From: Planctomycetota bacterium
GTDB lineage: Bacteria; Planctomycetota; Phycisphaerae; Phycisphaerales; SM1A02
Assembly: GCA_022574595.1 (NCBI GenBank)
Contig: JACZRS010000003.1
Span: forward strand, 1 to 64,000
DNA: 64,000 bases
Direction: 5' to 3'
Part shown: positions 8,599-16,487 of the stretch, piece by piece
Layout of the letters: each line of letters opens with the position of its first letter
Position numbering within the stretch: position 1 is the stretch's first letter
The notes under the pieces: model-generated
Seen by the model: only the letters and a program-made list of their open reading frames with translations
What the model was told of the DNA's origin: nothing
Databases searched by the model: none
Position numbers and translations under genes: made by a program

Positions 8599-9669
8599 CT
8601 ACGAGGGCTTTGTTGTGCGCGTTGGCTTGTCGGAAGCGTTGCGCTGCAGGATCGCGTCCAGCGCTTTGCGGGTAGCCTCGACCTCGATCCACACCTGCTT
8701 GGAGACAACCTTTCCCTCGGCATCGAGAACGTAGCCTCGGTTGGGACGGCCGCTGTAGGCGTCTGTCACCTTGTTCTGGTAGCCGTCGACAAGCACATGC
8801 AGTTTGAGGTCGAGCTTTTCGGCGCACAGCTTCGCACATTCCAGGCGCTTTTCAAACGAGGTGTGCTGCGGAATCTCGATGCCGGCCCGGGTGTTGACTG
8901 GGGCAACCCGGCCGTCCGTGGGATGCGCTTCGAGGGTATAGATCATGATCCATTGCACATCGTCGCCGTATTCGGATCGAAGGTCCGCCAGGGCGGTAAC
9001 TTTTCGCCGAAAGACTGGACAGGTATAGCTGCCGAACTCAATCACCACCGGTTTGCCGCGCAGCGAACTGAGGCTGAGCGTGTTCTCATCGAGATCCGTC
9101 AACTCAAAATCGGGAGCTTCGTCGCCGACGTTGGGTCCCTTGGCGGCATCGAGGCCCCCGCGGCCGCCGCGCCCTCGCTGCGGCATCAGATCCAACCCGA
9201 CGGCGCAGCCGTCCCACGCTTCCTGTCGTGTAGCGTCCAGGATGGCGCGAGAATCGGCGAGAAACTGGGCGTTGATCGGTTTCAGCACCACTCGCATTTT
9301 CTCCATCATCCCGCGACGGCTCTGCTGGCGGTCGCGACGTTGCCGGCCGTCGCGATCACGAGGTTGCTGACCGCTGCGCCGCATATCAGGCATCATCTCG
9401 CGCATCGCGCGGCGCTGGTCACGGCGAAGCTGCCGATAGCGGGCAACGATCTGCTCCATTTGTTCATCGGTCGGCCCAACGGCAGCCCGGATCGTTTGCA
9501 GGACCTCGTCGGTGCTCGGATTGATTTGATCGCGACGGGGACGGTTGGGGCGTTCTCGTTGTGGCTGGCCGGCCGCGGCGCCGTCCGGCGTCTCATTCTG
9601 CCCGTAGCTGAAACTGCCGAGTGAAAGCGTAAGGGCTACGACGGCAACAAGTACGTGACTGCTTCGCAT
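8599..9669 (-). CDS. Exported iodothyronine deiodinase-like redox protein (Cys form)
   Basis: With the start at 9669 the protein is 356 aa and begins with a signal peptide (residues ~1-23, ending SYGQ). Residues ~30-125 are very Arg/Gln-rich with predicted helices. The C-terminal domain (~180-356) has the thioredoxin fold of the deiodinase family: EAPDFELTDLDE, then FGSYTCPVF with Cys217 where vertebrate deiodinases have selenocysteine, WIMIYTLEAHPTDG, and PNRGYVLDAEG. The codon at 217 is TGT, so no selenocysteine is used. Bacterial homologues are of unknown substrate; a peroxiredoxin-like activity is plausible. The frame is open upstream to 9762 but lacks a signal peptide there. Confidence 0.8.
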   Translation of the reverse strand: MRSSHVLVAVVALTLSLGSFSYGQNETPDGAAAGQPQRERPNRPRRDQINPSTDEVLQTIRAAVGPTDEQMEQIVARYRQLRRDQRRAMREMMPDMRRSGQQPRDRDGRQRRDRQQSRRGMMEKMRVVLKPINAQFLADSRAILDATRQEAWDGCAVGLDLMPQRGRGGRGGLDAAKGPNVGDEAPDFELTDLDENTLSLSSLRGKPVVIEFGSYTCPVFRRKVTALADLRSEYGDDVQWIMIYTLEAHPTDGRVAPVNTRAGIEIPQHTSFEKRLECAKLCAEKLDLKLHVLVDGYQNKVTDAYSGRPNRGYVLDAEGKVVSKQVWIEVEATRKALDAILQRNASDKPTRTTKPS

Positions 9670-10425
9670 CGTGAGGTTCCTTCTGGGTGGTGTGTAAGGC
9701 CGGTCAAACTCAAACGGTGGCCGCCCGCCGGATACTTGCGAGCAATAGCCGACATTTTCCAAAGGACGAGTTTCGGATTCTCATTCGGCGTATTTTCCTT
9801 GGTGACACGTTCAACGCCCAACAGACCGTTCACGCGAAACCGGGGCACGCTCCACCATTGAAGCATGACGCTGTCGTTGGATAGTACGATCTCGCCGGCC
9901 CGTTCATCCCCCGCAGTTGGCGGATTCTTACGACGAATCTATGACCATCGCCCAGCTCCACGACCCCGTCGCCATCCGCATCCCACCGCCACGAGGGCAA
10001 ATCGGGGACATCGCATGGCCCACCTCCTCCGGCTACGGGATACCACGCCGGGCGTCCGGGCTGATATCTCACAAACGCCGCTTGGATGCAGCCCGCCTGT
10101 GGTAGACTGTTCTCGACCGGCTGCACGGGGGTACCTGTCTCCGGGGACGGCCATCCCGATTCAATCGGGACGACGGGCACCACTGTGCGACCACTTTGGC
10201 AGGAGGAAGCCTCCTTCTGGACACGTGCTCACCTTCACACCCCGCCTGCGAGCGTCCCTGGGCTGAGCCTCCTTCACATCTGAAAAAAAATCTGCGAAGT
10301 CGCGCAAGATTTCCGGCAAAACGGCATATCTACTACTGGTGGCCGATCGTCCGAGTCGGCGGAATCGCGTTCCGGTTCCCCGCACGACGAAAATAGATCT
10401 CTGATGGCTGCCAGGGAGGTGTACG
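9670..10425. other. 756-bp region without a confident gene
   Basis: Several open frames exist but none looks like a real protein. One minus-strand frame (10183-9830) contains WDADGDGVVELGD around 9985-9945, which resembles the calcium loop of a dockerin/EF-hand, so a decayed dockerin-bearing gene is possible. The last part (10270-10425) is AT-richer and should contain the promoter of the beta-helix gene, whose ribosome site GGGAGG lies at 10414-10419. Confidence 0.35.
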
Positions 10426-12447
10426 ATGGCCAGCACGACCAGCACGGCAACTGCGTTCGTGATGATGCTGACCCTCACGGCGGCGGTTTACGCCGGATCG
10501 GTACTCTTTGTGGATGACGACGCCCCACCGGGCGGAGACGGCACGACCTGGGACACAGCCTACCGCTTCCTTCAGGATGCACTGGCCTACGCCTCCAACC
10601 CGAAGAACGGGGTGTTGGAGATCCGCGTCGGTCAAGGTATTTACTTTCCGGATCGATACGAAAACAACCCTAACGGCAATGGTGATCGATACGCGACCTT
10701 CGAACTGATCAGCGGTGTGGCCCTGAAAGGCGGGTATGCCGGACTCGGGGCCGACGATCCGGATGCGCGCGATGTCGATCTTTACGAGACAATTCTGAGC
10801 GGGGACCTTGCCGGCAACGATGGCCCGGATTTCCTGAACAACCAGGAGAACACGCTTCACATTTTGACGAGCATTCATACGGACGAACCGCCGGCCTTGA
10901 GCGGATTCACGATCACCGGTGCAAATGCGAACCTCCAGGGGAACAATATTGACAATCGAGGCGCAGGGCTGTTCCTTTCGCACACCACCCTAGCAATCGA
11001 GCAGTGCCGATTCCTTGCGAATGCGGCAATATGTGTTGCGGCAGGTGTTTGGTCTAGACAGAGCGACTCAAGTTTCGTGAACTGCATCTTTCAAGACAAC
11101 ATCGTTTCGCCGGGCAACAGCGGAGCGGCGATTCAGAACGTGTTTGGAAGCACCGTGACGCTGGTCAATTGCCTCTTCCAAGGTAACCGGCTTGGCGCGA
11201 ATTCCACCGGCGGCGGAGTCATGTTCATTGGTGGAAACTTTGGGGGGAATCAATCAGCTGCTTTAGTCGCGGAGAGCTGCATCTTCGTTGGAAATAACGG
11301 GTCGGGCGGCGGGGCCATCGTGAACAACGGCTTCGCTGAGTTTTCCAACTGCCTCTTTGTCGGCAACCAAGCCCTCGGAGATGGCTTTGGCAAGCACTCC
11401 GGCCACGGGGGAGCGATCGCGAATTTCGGTGAAGTAACGATCACGAACTCGACCTTTGTTGCCAACAGTGCCGTCCTTGAAGGCGGCGCTATCTATGCCG
11501 GCCACAAGTCGGCCGGTACCAATCTTGACAGCATCTTGAATATTACGAACTGCATTCTCTGGGGTAACACCGGTAGCGGAAATTTGCAGGATCAGCAGAT
11601 CGGCGTCGCCGACCCGGATGTATTTGTGAATTATTCCTGCATCGCGGGACTTACCGGCAGTCTCGGCGGCGACGGCAACGTCGGCAACGATCCGCAGTTC
11701 GTCGATCCAAATGGTCAAGACGGTATTCCCGGCACCATGGATGACAATCTTCGCCTTGGCTCCGGTTCATCGTGCATCGATGCGGCCGACAACACGGCCG
11801 TGCCGAAGGGTATTGACACCGATCTCGACGGCAACCCGCGCTTCGTTGATGACCCCTGCATCGACGACACCGGGAACGGCGACCCGCCGATCGTGGACAT
11901 GGGTTCCTACGAGTTCCAAGATGGGACGAGAGACTGCTGCCCCGGGGACCTCGACGCCAGCGGCGACGTTGGCGTTAAGGATCTGCTCTTCTTGCTGGGT
12001 ACCTGGGGGCCGTGCCCGCCGAAGGAAGATTGTCCCGCCGACTTCGACGACAGCGGCGACGTCGGCGTTAAGGATCTGCTCGTGCTGCTGGGCGCATGGG
12101 GGCCGTGCTCCGAGAAGACAAACCCATGCGGAGACGCGAATTCCGGTTCGTGCTTCTCGGCCAACGGCACGCCGGGATGTAGCAACGAGTCGTGCTGCAA
12201 CGCGGTCTGTGAGATTGATCCACTGTGCTGCGATGTCGAGTGGGACGAGGCCTGCGCCGCGGCCGCCCTCAAGCTCTGCTCGGGTTGTGGAAACCCGAAC
12301 GCCGGGAGCTGCTTCGAAGCCCACGGTACGCCGTTTTGTGATGATGCTAAGTGCTGCGAGTTGGTCTGCGAGCAAGATCCTATCTGCTGTATATTCGATT
12401 GGGATTCTAGTTGCGCAGCGTTGGCGGAGATGATTTGCAGTCCATGA
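10426..12447 (+). CDS. Secreted beta-helix protein with dockerin and Cys-rich repeats
   Basis: The 673-aa protein has an N-terminal signal peptide (residues 1-23), a right-handed parallel beta-helix of polymorphic outer membrane protein type (~25-490; repeated G.I/V.NCIF..N and NCLF.GN.. rungs), then two dockerin-like loops, DLDASGDVGVKDLLFLLGTW and DFDDSGDVGVKDLLVLLGAW (~505-565), and two ~48-residue Cys-rich repeats at the C-terminus (CGDANSGSCF... and CGNPNAGSCF..., each with SCCNAVC/KCCELVC and DPLCCDVEWD/DPICCIFDWD). It is surely exported; partner unknown. Start ATG at 10426 follows GGGAGG. A second dockerin half lies in frame after the stop (see findings). Confidence 0.85.
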   Translation: MASTTSTATAFVMMLTLTAAVYAGSVLFVDDDAPPGGDGTTWDTAYRFLQDALAYASNPKNGVLEIRVGQGIYFPDRYENNPNGNGDRYATFELISGVALKGGYAGLGADDPDARDVDLYETILSGDLAGNDGPDFLNNQENTLHILTSIHTDEPPALSGFTITGANANLQGNNIDNRGAGLFLSHTTLAIEQCRFLANAAICVAAGVWSRQSDSSFVNCIFQDNIVSPGNSGAAIQNVFGSTVTLVNCLFQGNRLGANSTGGGVMFIGGNFGGNQSAALVAESCIFVGNNGSGGGAIVNNGFAEFSNCLFVGNQALGDGFGKHSGHGGAIANFGEVTITNSTFVANSAVLEGGAIYAGHKSAGTNLDSILNITNCILWGNTGSGNLQDQQIGVADPDVFVNYSCIAGLTGSLGGDGNVGNDPQFVDPNGQDGIPGTMDDNLRLGSGSSCIDAADNTAVPKGIDTDLDGNPRFVDDPCIDDTGNGDPPIVDMGSYEFQDGTRDCCPGDLDASGDVGVKDLLFLLGTWGPCPPKEDCPADFDDSGDVGVKDLLVLLGAWGPCSEKTNPCGDANSGSCFSANGTPGCSNESCCNAVCEIDPLCCDVEWDEACAAAALKLCSGCGNPNAGSCFEAHGTPFCDDAKCCELVCEQDPICCIFDWDSSCAALAEMICSP

Positions 12448-12519
12448 TCCAGACTGCGCGCAACTGACCCGATCGTCAATCTCCTCGCCCTCCTCGCCAA
12501 CTGGGGGCCGTGTGCGTGA
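12448..12519 (+). pseudogene. In-frame dockerin remnant after the beta-helix gene stop
   Basis: Continuing the reading frame of the beta-helix gene past its TGA (12445-12447) gives SRLRATDPIVNLLALLANWGPCA and then TGA at 12517-12519. The end IVNLLALLANWGPC is the second half of a dockerin-like repeat, just like the functional ones upstream, which end LLGAWGPC. It is therefore the tail of an older C-terminus that has been replaced or cut off by the present stop. Confidence 0.7.
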
Positions 12520-12522
12520 AGA

Positions 12523-12562
12523 AGGCATCAAGGCATCAAGGCATCAAGGGATCAAGGCATCA
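12523..12562 (+). repeat. 8-bp tandem repeat GGCATCAA (five units)
   Basis: Five head-to-tail copies of GGCATCAA are seen, one with G for C (GGGATCAA). A related GGCATCATGGCATCG string follows at about 12664-12678, and the same 15-mer occurs again at 42990-43004 in the AT-rich half. Confidence 0.8.
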
Positions 12563-12733
12563 GTTTTTAGTTTTCAGTGATCTCTGTCACCACTCCAGTC
12601 TTTCACAATTCCATACTTATTCTTCTCCGTGCCTCGGCGTCTCAGTGGTGAGTCTTATGAAGATGGCATCATGGCATCGTGGGATCGAGGGTCAGGGTGT
12701 AGGGCAGGTTTGAGCCGGCCTAATCACAAGCGA

Positions 12734-12752
12734 GTCAGGCCCAAGGCCTGAC
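12734..12752. repeat. Perfect palindrome GTCAGGCC-CAA-GGCCTGAC
   Basis: Two 8-bp arms (12734-12741 and 12745-12752) pair perfectly around a 3-nt spacer. It lies downstream of the convergent beta-helix and glycosyltransferase genes; without a T run it is more REP-like than terminator-like. Confidence 0.6.
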
Positions 12753-12770
12753 CTACGCACTGCACGTCGA

Positions 12771-13982
12771 TTAGTGATGGGTGACGGCCGCTGCGGTTTT
12801 TGCAGCGGTTTGGGCCGGCGGACAGGCTGGTTCTGCCTTCGTAACCACGCGCTGGCCACGGACGGTTTGGCGGTAGATGTCGTCGAGGGACTTGGCGAAG
12901 GTCTCGGCGTCGAAACGACTCGTGACGAGCTGTTGTCCAGCGTTGCCCAGTCGATGGGCCAGGGAAACATCGTCATGAAGGCGGAGCATACCACGAGCGA
13001 TCGCGTTCACGTCACCGTGTTGAACCAGCAATCCGCTGCGCTCGTCCTCAAGAAGATCGGCCACGGTCTGATTGGAGCCGGCGATGATGGGCACACCCGC
13101 CGCCATCGTCCACAACGGCGCAAGCAAGCTGCACGGCGCGTGACGAAGCGGCGTGGTGCGAGACGAACGAGACACGACCAGCGCGGCGTCGAGCCCGGGC
13201 GCGACCGTCCACGGTTGGGCCAGATCATCCTCGACCACGAGCAAATCACCGATCCCCAACTGATCGACCCATTTTGTCGCCCCGAGGCGCAAGGCGGCGG
13301 CGTGGTGAACGATCAGCTTCACCGCCCGGGCGGTGTGGATGATGCGAACGGCGGCCATCACCGCGGTTTGCGTGTCGACGCGTGACTGAGGTTCGCCGAC
13401 AAGTCCAACCACGAACGTGGTCTCGTCCGCACCCCAGCGGCTCCGAAGCATCGCTCGATCCTCCGGCGCAATGCGTTGACGATCAACCCCCGGAAGTTGC
13501 GGAGTGACTAAGAGCGGGGCGACGCCGACTGCGGTCCAGTCGCGCTCTAAAGCCGGCGTCGCCACAAGCACGCGCACGGCGCAGCGGTTGATCCGCATGA
13601 TCGCGCGCTTGGACACGGATGGTCCGGGCGGACTGGTGAGCGGTCCGGCGATGATGGTGTGCCAGGGCCTGGCCGTGGCGGCCACGAGCGCCGCGGGCAT
13701 CGTCCAAGCATGTATCAAGTCGTACGGACCATTGACGGTCTCATCGGCGTGGAGAAATCGCGCCAACCCGCGCTTCGCCAGTGCGGTTCGCTCTAACGCC
13801 GCAGGGATGCCGCCGAGCGGTCGAATACCGCAGCGGGCGGCGAGCCTCGTGCGCGACGTGTCGCCGATGATGAGCACATCGTGGCGGTGGCGATCAAGCC
13901 GGTCGATGGCGTCGGCAGCGAGACCGAGCACGCACGCGCCGGCTTGGCAAGGATCCGGATCAATCAGATGCAGGATTCTCAC
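12771..13982 (-). CDS. Glycosyltransferase family 4-like
   Basis: This 403-aa protein has the two-domain GT-B layout: an N-terminal domain starting MRILHLIDPD with YDLIHAWTMP (about residues 86-95), and a C-terminal domain with FVVGLVGEP (about 190-198), VKLIVHH, DLLVVEDD and LAPLWTMAAGVPIIAGSNQT...LLV, the donor-binding region of GT4 enzymes, followed by the usual A..M..L..D C-terminal helices. The E-x7-E motif is not clear, so it may be divergent. It overlaps the stop of the upstream lipoprotein gene by 4 bp and is the last gene of a minus-strand operon. The last ~25 residues are Ala/Thr-rich. Confidence 0.75.
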   Translation of the reverse strand: MRILHLIDPDPCQAGACVLGLAADAIDRLDRHRHDVLIIGDTSRTRLAARCGIRPLGGIPAALERTALAKRGLARFLHADETVNGPYDLIHAWTMPAALVAATARPWHTIIAGPLTSPPGPSVSKRAIMRINRCAVRVLVATPALERDWTAVGVAPLLVTPQLPGVDRQRIAPEDRAMLRSRWGADETTFVVGLVGEPQSRVDTQTAVMAAVRIIHTARAVKLIVHHAAALRLGATKWVDQLGIGDLLVVEDDLAQPWTVAPGLDAALVVSRSSRTTPLRHAPCSLLAPLWTMAAGVPIIAGSNQTVADLLEDERSGLLVQHGDVNAIARGMLRLHDDVSLAHRLGNAGQQLVTSRFDAETFAKSLDDIYRQTVRGQRVVTKAEPACPPAQTAAKTAAAVTHH

Positions 13983-14659
13983 CGCGGCGGATTCAGATTG
14001 CGACCGAGTTCGCGGGGCACGTGGCGATAAAAGACCTTGGTAATTTGATCGGCGATCTCGTTGGCAAGCTGCTCGTTGATCTGGTGACGCGAGGAAATGG
14101 TTCGGTAGCGTTCGAGACTGACCGGTCGCATCGCGACCTGCACGGGGTAGCCCGACGCACCGCGCAAACCGTCATCCGCGGTGGGAAACAGTCGCTCGCG
14201 ATTCGTTACGTCGATCACTTTGACCTGGCACGCGCCCATCGGGCGCGGGGTCACGTTGTCGGGGCTCAAGGAGAACGAGACCATATCGATGAACACGACC
14301 TGTTCGGCACCGACCGCCCGCCCAATGGCGTCGATCGGCATCTGCTCGCCAAACCTCTCGCGGCCCGCCACCGCCAGGGCGTCGGCTGGGCTGATCGTGA
14401 TGGTGACGAGTTTCCGCACCATCAACTCCTGCGACACCTTATCGCCGATGAGCCGGCGCAGGCTCCGATGCGGGAGGATGTTCTCGGGATCATCCACGAA
14501 GACGACGGTGGGGCGATCGCTCAGGGCGTACTGCGCATCGACCTTGGGTTGTCCGCCGATGATATACGCCGCCGGGCCGACGATATTGCACGACCCCAGC
14601 GCGGCGCCGACGGCCACCACAAGGGCGAGCGTCATGACAGTTTGAATTGTGCGGTTCAT
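13979..14659 (-). CDS. Putative lipoprotein, unknown function
   Basis: The 226-aa protein has a lipoprotein signal peptide (ALGSC lipobox, Cys at about residue 24) and a single soluble domain with VVFVDDPENILP, LRRLIGDKVSQELM and AEQVVFIDMVSF segments. The alternation of strands and helices resembles small outer-membrane-associated lipoproteins that form periplasmic assemblies, but I cannot name the family. The frame is open to 15031, but the true start is taken as ATG 14659, where the signal peptide begins. It lies 58 bp after a second lipoprotein gene and overlaps the next glycosyltransferase gene, so the three are likely one operon. Confidence 0.75.
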   Translation of the reverse strand: MNRTIQTVMTLALVVAVGAALGSCNIVGPAAYIIGGQPKVDAQYALSDRPTVVFVDDPENILPHRSLRRLIGDKVSQELMVRKLVTITISPADALAVAGRERFGEQMPIDAIGRAVGAEQVVFIDMVSFSLSPDNVTPRPMGACQVKVIDVTNRERLFPTADDGLRGASGYPVQVAMRPVSLERYRTISSRHQINEQLANEIADQITKVFYRHVPRELGRNLNPPR

Positions 14660-14717
14660 AGACGCTCCTTCATCGCGTCCCCAGCCCTCGCCAGGAAAGG
14701 CCCTCACCGGAAAACGG

Positions 14718-15395
14718 TTATCGAGGCGGCGGCTTGTACTTATCAGGATACTTCGGCTCCAGGTGGGTATGAAACAACCACGCCGTCCGCTGCACGAACG
14801 GGCCGAGCAGACCGGTCCTGATCTGCTCTGGGCTCGCGTTATCTCGTCCCACGCCTTCGAGGTCGGGAAACCGACTTTGGACGTCGAAGCTGTCGACGAA
14901 CGTGTCCGGGTCGTAGCCGCCGCGCTCGATGATGCCGACGTTTGCCGCACACACGCCGTCCCACAGAAAACGATTGCCCGGCGGATGCAACCGGTACTCA
15001 TAGATATCGACATGCACCAAGCGATCGACACCGAGCCGATCGGCCATCTCGCCGAAAGACATGGACGACCATTGCGGGGTGCGGAACTTCCACGTATGGA
15101 CCCGGCGCGGATCGACGACCTTCACGCCGGGCACTTCGTTCTGGATGCGCCCGGCCACGCCCAGCGCGATCACCAGTTCCAGATCGGGGTGCTCGTACAT
15201 CGTGGCCATGTCGCATTGAACGAGGACCGCGACGGAGTGGTTCTCGAGGCCGTCATACTTGGAAAGGACTTCGATCTGCTTTTGGTACTCGAAGTTCTGG
15301 GCCATGCCGCCAAGCAGGCTGGCCGCCTCACATCCGCCCAGCCATGAGCCGGTGAGCGCGATCAGTCCTATTAGTGCCCAGCGTGGTCTCGTCAT
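14718..15395 (-). CDS. Putative lipoprotein, unknown function
   Basis: The 225-aa protein starts with a lipoprotein signal peptide (LGGC lipobox, Cys22). The mature part has ENHSVAVLVQCDMATMYEHPDLE, PGVKVVDPRRVHTWKF, and DRLGVDRLVHVDIYEYRLHPPG segments, a layout similar to the second lipoprotein downstream (early strand, nucleotide-free alpha/beta core, sensor-like VxVDIxxY strand), so the two may be distant paralogues. Its ATG overlaps the stop of the DUF2752 gene by 4 bp, which implies translational coupling. Confidence 0.75.
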   Translation of the reverse strand: MTRPRWALIGLIALTGSWLGGCEAASLLGGMAQNFEYQKQIEVLSKYDGLENHSVAVLVQCDMATMYEHPDLELVIALGVAGRIQNEVPGVKVVDPRRVHTWKFRTPQWSSMSFGEMADRLGVDRLVHVDIYEYRLHPPGNRFLWDGVCAANVGIIERGGYDPDTFVDSFDVQSRFPDLEGVGRDNASPEQIRTGLLGPFVQRTAWLFHTHLEPKYPDKYKPPPR

Positions 15396-15877
15396 CCTAA
15401 GAGTTCCTTATATACAAGGACTTTGTAGACCCAGGCGCCTGTCGCGCCTGCCGCAAGAATCCACGCTGCCCGGCGGCCCCACAGTGTGGCGAAGATCGAT
15501 CCCACCCGCGAGCCGGTGACCGCTGCGTAACCCGCCACAAGCAGGGTCATGGCCGTGGCCAACGCCAGAACCGCCCCCAACGGCTGAGCCCCGAGCGCCG
15601 CGAGCAGGTTGCCGTTGGCGGCATGAGCGAACGCTGTGGTCATCCCGCACGTGGGGCAGGGCAAGTCCATCGTCACGATCCAGCCACAGGTCGGCATGGC
15701 CGGCAACTGGGTGTGGGTGCCGAGCCCAGTGGGTGATGGCTCCAGATACGCAGCGAGGCCGAGGATGGTTGCGGCGGCGAGCGTGACTACTGCCGCCACC
15801 AGCCGCCGTCGCGTCGAGCCGGCTTGGCCCTCAGCGGCGACCCGCGCTTCCACGATCGTGATCGGGGGGGCCTGCAT
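15392..15877 (-). CDS. DUF2752 family membrane protein
   Basis: The 161-aa protein has three membrane segments (about residues 25-44, 93-115 and 128-155) and the DUF2752 signature CPTCGMT at 74-80, preceded by a CGW at about 64. The family is widespread in bacteria, with no defined function; the conserved cysteines suggest metal or redox chemistry near the membrane. Start ATG at 15877. It is upstream of and overlapping the lipoprotein gene. Confidence 0.85.
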   Translation of the reverse strand: MQAPPITIVEARVAAEGQAGSTRRRLVAAVVTLAAATILGLAAYLEPSPTGLGTHTQLPAMPTCGWIVTMDLPCPTCGMTTAFAHAANGNLLAALGAQPLGAVLALATAMTLLVAGYAAVTGSRVGSIFATLWGRRAAWILAAGATGAWVYKVLVYKELLG

Positions 15878-15929
15878 AGGTCTGTACGGTACCCCCGGCT
15901 CGGGGTGGAGGCAACGAAAAGTCCTGGCG

Positions 15930-16346
15930 CTACTTACCTTGCGCGTTGCTGATAATGCTGTAGAGGTACCACCGCTGCTTCGTCACCCGCCCCGAGGCCC
16001 CCCGTGGGGCGTGCCGCTGGATGTATAGCTTCGCTCGTTGACCGGTATCCAGCCGCACGATGAACACCTGCCGGCGTAGGTATCGCTCGCCGCCAGGCTT
16101 CCCCCCTTCCGGGGCTGACTCCTTGAAATGGTCCAGACATTCGACCACCTCGTACCGCCGGCCACGCCAGGTGAACGCGCCGGGCGACGCCGCCAGACCA
16201 CGGGCCATAAGTTCCGTCGAAAACGACCCCGGCTCCGGCTCGATCGGCTCGGAGATGAACTCTTCCTCCCCGTTGGTGAGCTTCTGGTCATTCCGATCGA
16301 TTGCGGCGGCCATCAGCTTATTGTCGCCAATGCCAGCGACAACCAC
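15930..16346 (-). CDS. DUF6504-like protein, possibly truncated at its N-terminus
   Basis: The open frame gives 138 aa; an internal ATG at 16313 would give 127 aa. The body FTWRGRRYEVVECLDHFKES...GGERYLRRQVFIVRLDTG..AKLYIQR.....RWYLYSI matches what I know of DUF6504, a small beta-rich domain often found alone or at the C-terminus of Y-family polymerase-like ImuB proteins. The first residues, VVAGIGDNKLMAAA, look like the GIxxNKLxAK motif of Y-family polymerases, and the frame ends just at the MITE-like element (16353), so the gene may be a remnant of a larger protein. This last idea is weak. Confidence 0.6.
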   Translation of the reverse strand: MVVAGIGDNKLMAAAIDRNDQKLTNGEEEFISEPIEPEPGSFSTELMARGLAASPGAFTWRGRRYEVVECLDHFKESAPEGGKPGGERYLRRQVFIVRLDTGQRAKLYIQRHAPRGASGRVTKQRWYLYSIISNAQGK

Positions 16347-16352
16347 AATCCA

Positions 16353-16477
16353 CTAGGCTCTGTCTGATGGATAGTGGGACGGGCATCTTGCCCGTCTGCA
16401 ACAGTGAAACGGACGGGCTGGAAGCCCGTTCCACCAACCGATCAGCGCAACCTGCTGATCCATCAGACAGAACCTAG
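16353..16477. mobile_element. MITE-like element, 125 bp with 20-bp terminal inverted repeats
   Basis: The terminal repeats 16353-16372 and 16458-16477 are complementary over 20 bp with one mismatch (CTAGGCTCTGTCTGATGGAT on the left). Two further hairpins sit inside: GACGGGC/GCCCGTC at 16378-16396 and AACGGGC-type arms at about 16411-16432. There is no coding capacity. The CTAG ends could be part of the repeat or a 4-bp target duplication. It separates the divergent DUF6504 and dipeptidase genes, ending 10 bp before the dipeptidase start. Confidence 0.7.
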
Positions 16478-16487
16478 GCTTGCCCCC

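Larger units (their letters stand above)
12448..12770. other. Repeat-bearing intergenic region
   Basis: This 323-bp stretch contains an in-frame remnant of a dockerin half right after the preceding stop (12448-12519), the GGCATCAA tandem repeat (12523-12562), a related GGCATCATGGCATCG segment (about 12664-12678) and a palindrome at 12734-12752. No gene is seen. Confidence 0.6.

Noticed and set aside
8548-9624. A 358-codon plus-strand frame antisense to the deiodinase-like gene
   Set aside because: The opposite strand encodes a clear signal peptide and thioredoxin-fold protein; the plus frame reads as low-quality shadow sequence.
9830-10183. Minus-strand frame with WDADGDGVVELGD
   Set aside because: The calcium-loop-like string hints at a decayed dockerin, but the rest of the frame has no dockerin pairing or secreted core, so it is noted under the intergenic feature only.
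11767-12531. 254-codon minus-strand frame across the dockerin and Cys-rich repeats
   Set aside because: Repeated plus-strand codons create a repeated antisense frame; the plus strand clearly holds the real domains.
13979-15031. Longer version (350 aa) of the lipoprotein gene starting at 15031
   Set aside because: Its upstream part overlaps the other lipoprotein gene out of frame, and a lipoprotein signal begins exactly at 14659.
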